DNA of 48,166 bases. Origin: CAZNUM01 sp046861615. GTDB lineage: Bacteria > Fidelibacterota > Marinisomatia > Marinisomatales > TCS55. The translations under genes were made by a program, and so were the position numbers. The stretch spans positions 1-48,166 of the forward strand of contig JBHHUS010000007.1 of the NCBI GenBank assembly GCA_046861615.1. Direction: 5' to 3'. How positions within the stretch are numbered: the stretch's first letter is position 1; each line of letters opens with the position of its first letter. The notes beneath the pieces were generated by a model. The model searched no databases. It was given only the letters and a program-made list of their open reading frames with translations, and was not told the origin of the DNA. Positions 44,654 through 48,166 of the stretch are shown one piece after another.

Positions 44654-45211
44654 ATGTTGAGTGAAATATTTAACGACGCTAAACACCGGATGAATCAAGC
44701 GGTGGATCACACCCGGATGGAACTGGCCAAAGTTCGCACAGGACGGGCCAATCCGGAGCTGTTAAACTCTATTCAGGTTGATTATTACGGAGCGCAAACA
44801 CCTTTAATTCAGGTTTCAACCATCTCGGTCCCGGAACCGCGATTAATTATAATCCAGCCTTATGAAAAATCCCTGATCCCGGTGATTGAAAAAGCTATTA
44901 TGGAATCCAATCTCGGACTGACCCCCAGCAATAATGGAGCCGCTGTAATGGTTCCCATTCCGGCCCTGTCAGAAGAACGTCGCCGGGATTTAATAAAATA
45001 TGTCCATCATTTGATTGAAGATGGTCGTGTGGCGGTGAGAAATGTTCGGCGGGATACCCTCCATCATATTAAGGAGTTTGGTGCTGAAGAACATATTTCT
45101 GAAGACGAAATCAAGCGATCAGAACAGGAAGTACAAACCATTACGGATGAACATATTAGTTTATTGAATGAAATTCAGGAGCAAAAGGAAAAAGAATTGC
45201 TCGAATTTTAA
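44654..45211 (+). CDS. frr: Ribosome recycling factor
   Basis: A 185-residue factor that, with EF-G, splits the ribosome after termination. It has the L-shaped RRF pattern: KVRTGRANPELLNSIQVDYYGAQTPL, ISVPEPRLIIIQPYEKS, and IPALSEERRRDLIKYVH, with a C-terminal helical arm. I chose ATG 44654 over the adjacent TTG at 44651. It ends the block 22 bases before a bidirectional terminator that separates it from the convergent nrdJ. Confidence 0.97.
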   Translation: MLSEIFNDAKHRMNQAVDHTRMELAKVRTGRANPELLNSIQVDYYGAQTPLIQVSTISVPEPRLIIIQPYEKSLIPVIEKAIMESNLGLTPSNNGAAVMVPIPALSEERRRDLIKYVHHLIEDGRVAVRNVRRDTLHHIKEFGAEEHISEDEIKRSEQEVQTITDEHISLLNEIQEQKEKELLEF

Positions 45212-45232
45212 ACCTGAGTAGTTTTAGAATTT

Positions 45233-45266
45233 AAAAAGCCCGGCCTTTCTTAAGACCGGGCTTTTT
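45233..45266. terminator. Bidirectional intrinsic terminator between frr and nrdJ
   Basis: AAAAAGCCCGG (45233-45243) pairs with CCGGGCTTTTT (45256-45266) around a 12-base loop; five A precede and five T follow. The stem is 11 base pairs, 6 of them GC pairs. It lies 21 bases after the frr stop and 17 bases after the end of nrdJ on the other strand, so it can end both convergent transcripts. Confidence 0.93.
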
Positions 45267-45283
45267 ATTTCCGTGAAGGAGCC

Positions 45284-47743
45284 TTACTCACATTTTGAGA
45301 ACCCGCAACTGGGGCAGGTAACGCAGCCACTTTCATGGGTTACGGTTCCGCCGCAGTCCGGACAATTGGTAATATTTTTATAGGTGAAGTCGGTTACATT
45401 CCGACCGTGTTCTTCCTCACTGGTAGCAATGGTGAAATGCATTTTATGTTCACTACTGTCCTGATCTGAATACAGCTCATTTTCAGCGATTAATTTCCTT
45501 TCTTTTAAATAATCATCCAGTGCTTTTCCAATGGCATCCGGCGTGGAGAGAATCAGTCGACCGTCTTCCCAGGTTGGCGTTGGACCGCTGATACCCTTTA
45601 ATTGCTTGACGATTGCCTGGGGATCGATTCCGGAGCGTAAAGCCAGGGAAATAAGTCGGCTGATGGCCTCAGACTGAGCGGCAGCATTGCCACCGGCTTT
45701 TCCAATGGCAGTAAATACTTCGCATAGACCATCCTGATCTTCATTGATAGTAATGTATAGCGTTCCTTCGCCTGTCCGGATTCGCCGGGTCACTCCCTGG
45801 GTGGCCTGCGGACGTATACGCGGGCGTTTCGGAGAGCCGTTTTGAGGACTTGCCTGAATCTCTGTTTTCTGTTTTGCAGCCGCTTCAAGGGCTTGTTTTT
45901 GTTCACCGTCAGCCTGTTGATCGGTAACCAGAATGCCTTCTCTTGAACCTTCCCGGTAAACGGTGATTCCTTTCAACCCCTCTTTATACGAGGTCATATA
46001 AATATCGGCCACTGTATCGACTGAGATGTCTTTTTTTAGATTCACCGTGGAGGAGATGGAGCTGTCAATATATTTCTGAATCACCCCCTGCATCTTAACT
46101 CTGAAATAGGGATCGATTTCATGAGCTGTGACGATATAGTCTGGCAGATCCGCATCGGTCTTGAATAATTTTTCGATAGTTGGATGATATACTGTGTATT
46201 CCCGGTATTTTTGCCCGTAGCCATCACTTTCTTTTACCCGTCGTTTGTATGAGGTGGCAAAGATGGGTTCAATCCCGGAGGTCACCCGGGCCACAATGGC
46301 GCCGCTGCCAGTGGGCGGTACGGTAAGGATTGTGGCATTCCGGATTCCGTTAGTTTTGATTTTTCCCCGTAGTTGTTTTGGCAGATTTTTAATGAATTTG
46401 CTTTTATTGTAACCTTCCCATTTGAAATTGGGGAAGGCTCCTTTTTCCCCGGCCAGGTCAACACTGGTTTCGTAGGCCGTATCACGGAAGATTTGCATGA
46501 TCTGATCTAATGTCTGCAGGGCATCATCACTGTCATATTTGGTGCCCATTTTTAACAGCATATCGCCAAGACCAAAAATCCCCAGACCGATACGGCGATC
46601 CCTCTCAGCATTTTCCTTCTGCTCCGGCAGGGCATGGCGTTCTAAATTGTAGTCAATGACGTTGTCAAGGAAGCGCGTGGCCACACTGACGGACTCTTTA
46701 AATTCCTCCACCTTGAAGTTACCCTCGGAATCCACAAACCGGTCCAGGTTAATTGAACCCAGATTGCAGCAGCCGCCATCGGGTAGTGGTTGTTCCGCAC
46801 AGGGATTGGTGGAAACCAGGGGGCTACAATATTCAGCGTTGTGGTAATCCCGCATTGTATCCCAGAAAATCAGTCCCGGTTCCGCGCTGCCATGGGCATG
46901 TTCGATGATGCGATTCCAGATTTCCCGCGCCCTGACTGTTTTGGTCACTTCACCGTTCCAGCGAAGGTTAAAATCCTGGTCATTTTCTACTGCCTGCATG
47001 AATTCATGGGTCAGCAAAACGGAGATGTTGGAGTATTTGACCATATTGATATTGCTGGATTTAATTTCAATAAATTGTTCAATATCGGGATGATCCACTC
47101 GCAGGGTTTGCATATTGGCCCCCCGCCGTCCGTGTTGACCGATGGTATTTGTATTTTCACTGAATAGATTCATAAAGCCTACGGGGCCACAGGAGGTTCC
47201 TCCCGTACCGTTGATGGCCGTGCCCAAGGGTCGCAGGATGGACAAATCATGACCACACCCGCCGCCATATTTATAGGTTAAAGCTTCTTCCTGGATGGCA
47301 GTGTAAATGGCGGAGATGGAATCATCCTTGATGGCCACGACATAACAATTATTCAGGGTCGTAGTAATGTCTTCCCGCCCGGCTCCGTGCATAATCCGGC
47401 CACCGGGGGTGAATTTGAAGTCCTCCAGGATGGAGTAAAATTTCCACTCCCATTTTTCCCGAAGGAGTTTAGTCTTTTCCACCGAAGCAAGCGCTTTGGC
47501 CTCCCGCTGCCAGAGTTCGTAGGGGTGATTTTCCCAGGGGGCCAGGTATTTATTTTTGAGTACATCGGCACCAAGGGAATCACTCTGGTAGTAATTCTCA
47601 ATCCGGTAGTGGTCCAGATGGGATTGGGTTTCCTGACCGTCGATCTCCTGGGTAAGTTCACGGACGGTCTGTTCTACTAATATATTGAGTTCCCCCGGGG
47701 ATTTTTTCCTGCTTGGAAAGTTGAGTTCAATCGCTTCAGCCAT
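45284..47743 (-). CDS. nrdJ: Adenosylcobalamin-dependent (class II) ribonucleoside-diphosphate reductase
   Basis: An 819-residue enzyme that makes deoxyribonucleotides using a B12-derived radical and works with or without oxygen. The reductase barrel has the redox cysteine C133 (LNNCYVV), the thiyl C315 in TNPCAEQPLPDGG and the partner C326 in CCNLGSINL, plus PPTGSGAIVARV. The C133/C315/C326 set and spacing match class II enzymes. A TSCPD domain (about 670-750) and a C-terminal cysteine-rich tail (CPDCGG...CPSCGFSKC) that carries reductant cysteines follow. An N-terminal ATP-cone is not evident. It is the only minus-strand gene and has no accessory subunit gene. Confidence 0.96.
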   Translation of the reverse strand: MAEAIELNFPSRKKSPGELNILVEQTVRELTQEIDGQETQSHLDHYRIENYYQSDSLGADVLKNKYLAPWENHPYELWQREAKALASVEKTKLLREKWEWKFYSILEDFKFTPGGRIMHGAGREDITTTLNNCYVVAIKDDSISAIYTAIQEEALTYKYGGGCGHDLSILRPLGTAINGTGGTSCGPVGFMNLFSENTNTIGQHGRRGANMQTLRVDHPDIEQFIEIKSSNINMVKYSNISVLLTHEFMQAVENDQDFNLRWNGEVTKTVRAREIWNRIIEHAHGSAEPGLIFWDTMRDYHNAEYCSPLVSTNPCAEQPLPDGGCCNLGSINLDRFVDSEGNFKVEEFKESVSVATRFLDNVIDYNLERHALPEQKENAERDRRIGLGIFGLGDMLLKMGTKYDSDDALQTLDQIMQIFRDTAYETSVDLAGEKGAFPNFKWEGYNKSKFIKNLPKQLRGKIKTNGIRNATILTVPPTGSGAIVARVTSGIEPIFATSYKRRVKESDGYGQKYREYTVYHPTIEKLFKTDADLPDYIVTAHEIDPYFRVKMQGVIQKYIDSSISSTVNLKKDISVDTVADIYMTSYKEGLKGITVYREGSREGILVTDQQADGEQKQALEAAAKQKTEIQASPQNGSPKRPRIRPQATQGVTRRIRTGEGTLYITINEDQDGLCEVFTAIGKAGGNAAAQSEAISRLISLALRSGIDPQAIVKQLKGISGPTPTWEDGRLILSTPDAIGKALDDYLKERKLIAENELYSDQDSSEHKMHFTIATSEEEHGRNVTDFTYKNITNCPDCGGTVTHESGCVTCPSCGFSKCE

Positions 47744-47843
47744 AAACGAGTCCTGTCACTGGTATGTGGTTAGTCCCTGAAAAAGAGCATCTATTGTTCA
47801 GGCTGACAATCGAAAAAGTGATAATTGAATTGGTTGGCAGAGC

Positions 47844-47853
47844 CAATATATTG
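47844..47853 (-). promoter_or_regulatory. NrdR-box-like palindrome in the nrdJ promoter region
   Basis: CAATATATTG is a perfect 10-base palindrome equal to the core of the NrdR box (CWATATATWG in the consensus ACACWATATATWGTGT). It is about 100 bases upstream of the nrdJ start. On the minus strand a TTGACT-like -35 (plus 47873-47878) lies 19 bases away from CAATAT in this palindrome, so the box would overlap the -10. Only one clear box is seen; NrdR usually binds pairs. Confidence 0.5.
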
Positions 47854-47927
47854 CAGCCAATATTTTCCTTCAAGTCAAAAAGTAATTTATCCCTTATTAC
47901 CGACGAGAAATTTTTCTAATATTGGAG

Positions 47928-47947
47928 TTTTCCACAATTTATCCACA
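47928..47947 (+). promoter_or_regulatory. Two phased DnaA-box-like sites upstream of nrdJ
   Basis: TTTTCCACA (47928-47936) and TTATCCACA (47939-47947) are direct repeats whose starts are 11 bases apart, about one helical turn. The second equals the perfect DnaA box and the first differs by one base. They lie about 50 bases upstream of the candidate nrdJ -35. DnaA boxes control nrd genes in E. coli. A role as part of an origin is unlikely because only two are present. Confidence 0.6.
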
Positions 47948-48124
47948 AAAACGGGTGAAAATTTCAGGATCAGACCCAGGTGAATCTACAGGAAAACGGT
48001 CTTCCAGAGATTGATTCTACAGACGGAGAAATGGCCTCAACAGGTTTGTCTTGGATTACCAGCTTTAATTTTCAGGATTTCGATGATGTGGAGGTGAAAA
48101 TATTGTAAATTTGGGCTGTGATTT
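47948..48124. other. Rest of the nrdJ-tRNA intergenic region, no gene seen
   Basis: The nrdJ-tRNA gap is 381 bases (47744-48124). Apart from the sites noted upstream of nrdJ, I see no ORF of note, no stable hairpin with a T-tract, and only weak promoter-like sequence before the tRNA (for example TATTGT at 48101). Confidence 0.5.
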
Positions 48125-48166
48125 GCGGGTGTAGCTCAGTTGGTAGAGCATCAGCTTCCCAAGCTG
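48125..48166 (+). tRNA. tRNA-Gly(CCC), 3' end cut by the window
   Basis: The acceptor 5' strand GCGGGTG (48125-48131), TA, the D-arm GCTC...GAGC (48134-48137 with 48146-48149), and the anticodon stem-loop with loop TTCCCAA (48156-48162) can be read. The anticodon is CCC (48158-48160), so it reads GGG. The sequence stops within the 3' anticodon stem; the variable loop, T-arm and acceptor 3' strand lie beyond the window. Confidence 0.9.

Noticed and set aside
46790..47167. Plus-strand ORF inside nrdJ
   Set aside because: It is a shadow of the nrdJ reading frame with no domain features and no ribosome binding site.
47928..47947. Chromosomal replication origin at the DnaA boxes
   Set aside because: Only two boxes are present, there is no clear AT-rich unwinding element with further boxes, and dnaA, dnaN and gidA are absent.
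47744..48124. Cobalamin riboswitch upstream of the B12-dependent nrdJ
   Set aside because: I looked on the minus strand for a B12-box and the large multi-stem core and found neither; the space between the candidate promoter and the start codon is also too short.

Overview
The window is a dense, chromosomal, housekeeping stretch of a Gram-negative (diderm) bacterium. Support for an outer membrane comes from a LolCDE-type lipoprotein exporter, a TamB/Omp85 pair, a BamD-like lipoprotein and a GmhA-type heptose isomerase. The mix (type II GAPDH, class II B12-dependent ribonucleotide reductase, MoxR/DUF58/BatD genes, CdaA, moderate GC by eye) would fit a deep lineage of the FCB group such as Marinimicrobia or Calditrichota. 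That placement is inference from gene content, not a phylogeny. I see no phage, transposon, CRISPR array or obvious genomic island.

Layout. (1) 1-8304: a tight run of GAPDH (5' end cut), MBL hydrolase, metF, tilS, hpt, ftsH, folP and cdaA, with several start/stop overlaps. (2) 8388-9137: a ZIP metal transporter. (3) 9220-17444: prfB, which needs a +1 programmed frameshift, then lysS, two LolC/E-like permeases, lolD and clpC. (4) 17578-19476: dnaK with its own promoter and a strong intrinsic terminator. (5) 19586-28739: tamB, an Omp85 protein, a BamD-like lipoprotein, MoxR, DUF58 and a BatD-like lipoprotein. (6) 28835-38584: efp, accB, accC, gcvH, gmhA, xerD, an M50 protease, a 47-residue membrane protein, ftcD carrying an unusual C2H2-like insert, mutL and miaA. 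(7) 38604-41504: a pyrimidine operon pyrR-pyrB-pyrC behind a leader that folds as a three-state attenuator. (8) 41619-45211: rplM, rpsI, rpsB, tsf, pyrH and frr, the translation and UMP-kinase block. (9) 45284-47743, minus strand: nrdJ, converging on frr across a shared terminator, with a NrdR-like palindrome and two phased DnaA boxes upstream. (10) 48125-48166: the 5' half of a tRNA-Gly(CCC), cut by the window end.

The genes serve translation, protein quality control, envelope assembly, one-carbon and folate metabolism, pyrimidine and deoxynucleotide supply, and DNA repair. I found no wholly new multi-gene system. The most distinctive items are the zinc-finger-like insertion in FtcD, the pyr attenuator, the NrdR/DnaA site arrangement at nrdJ, and the reduced MoxR-DUF58-BatD cluster.
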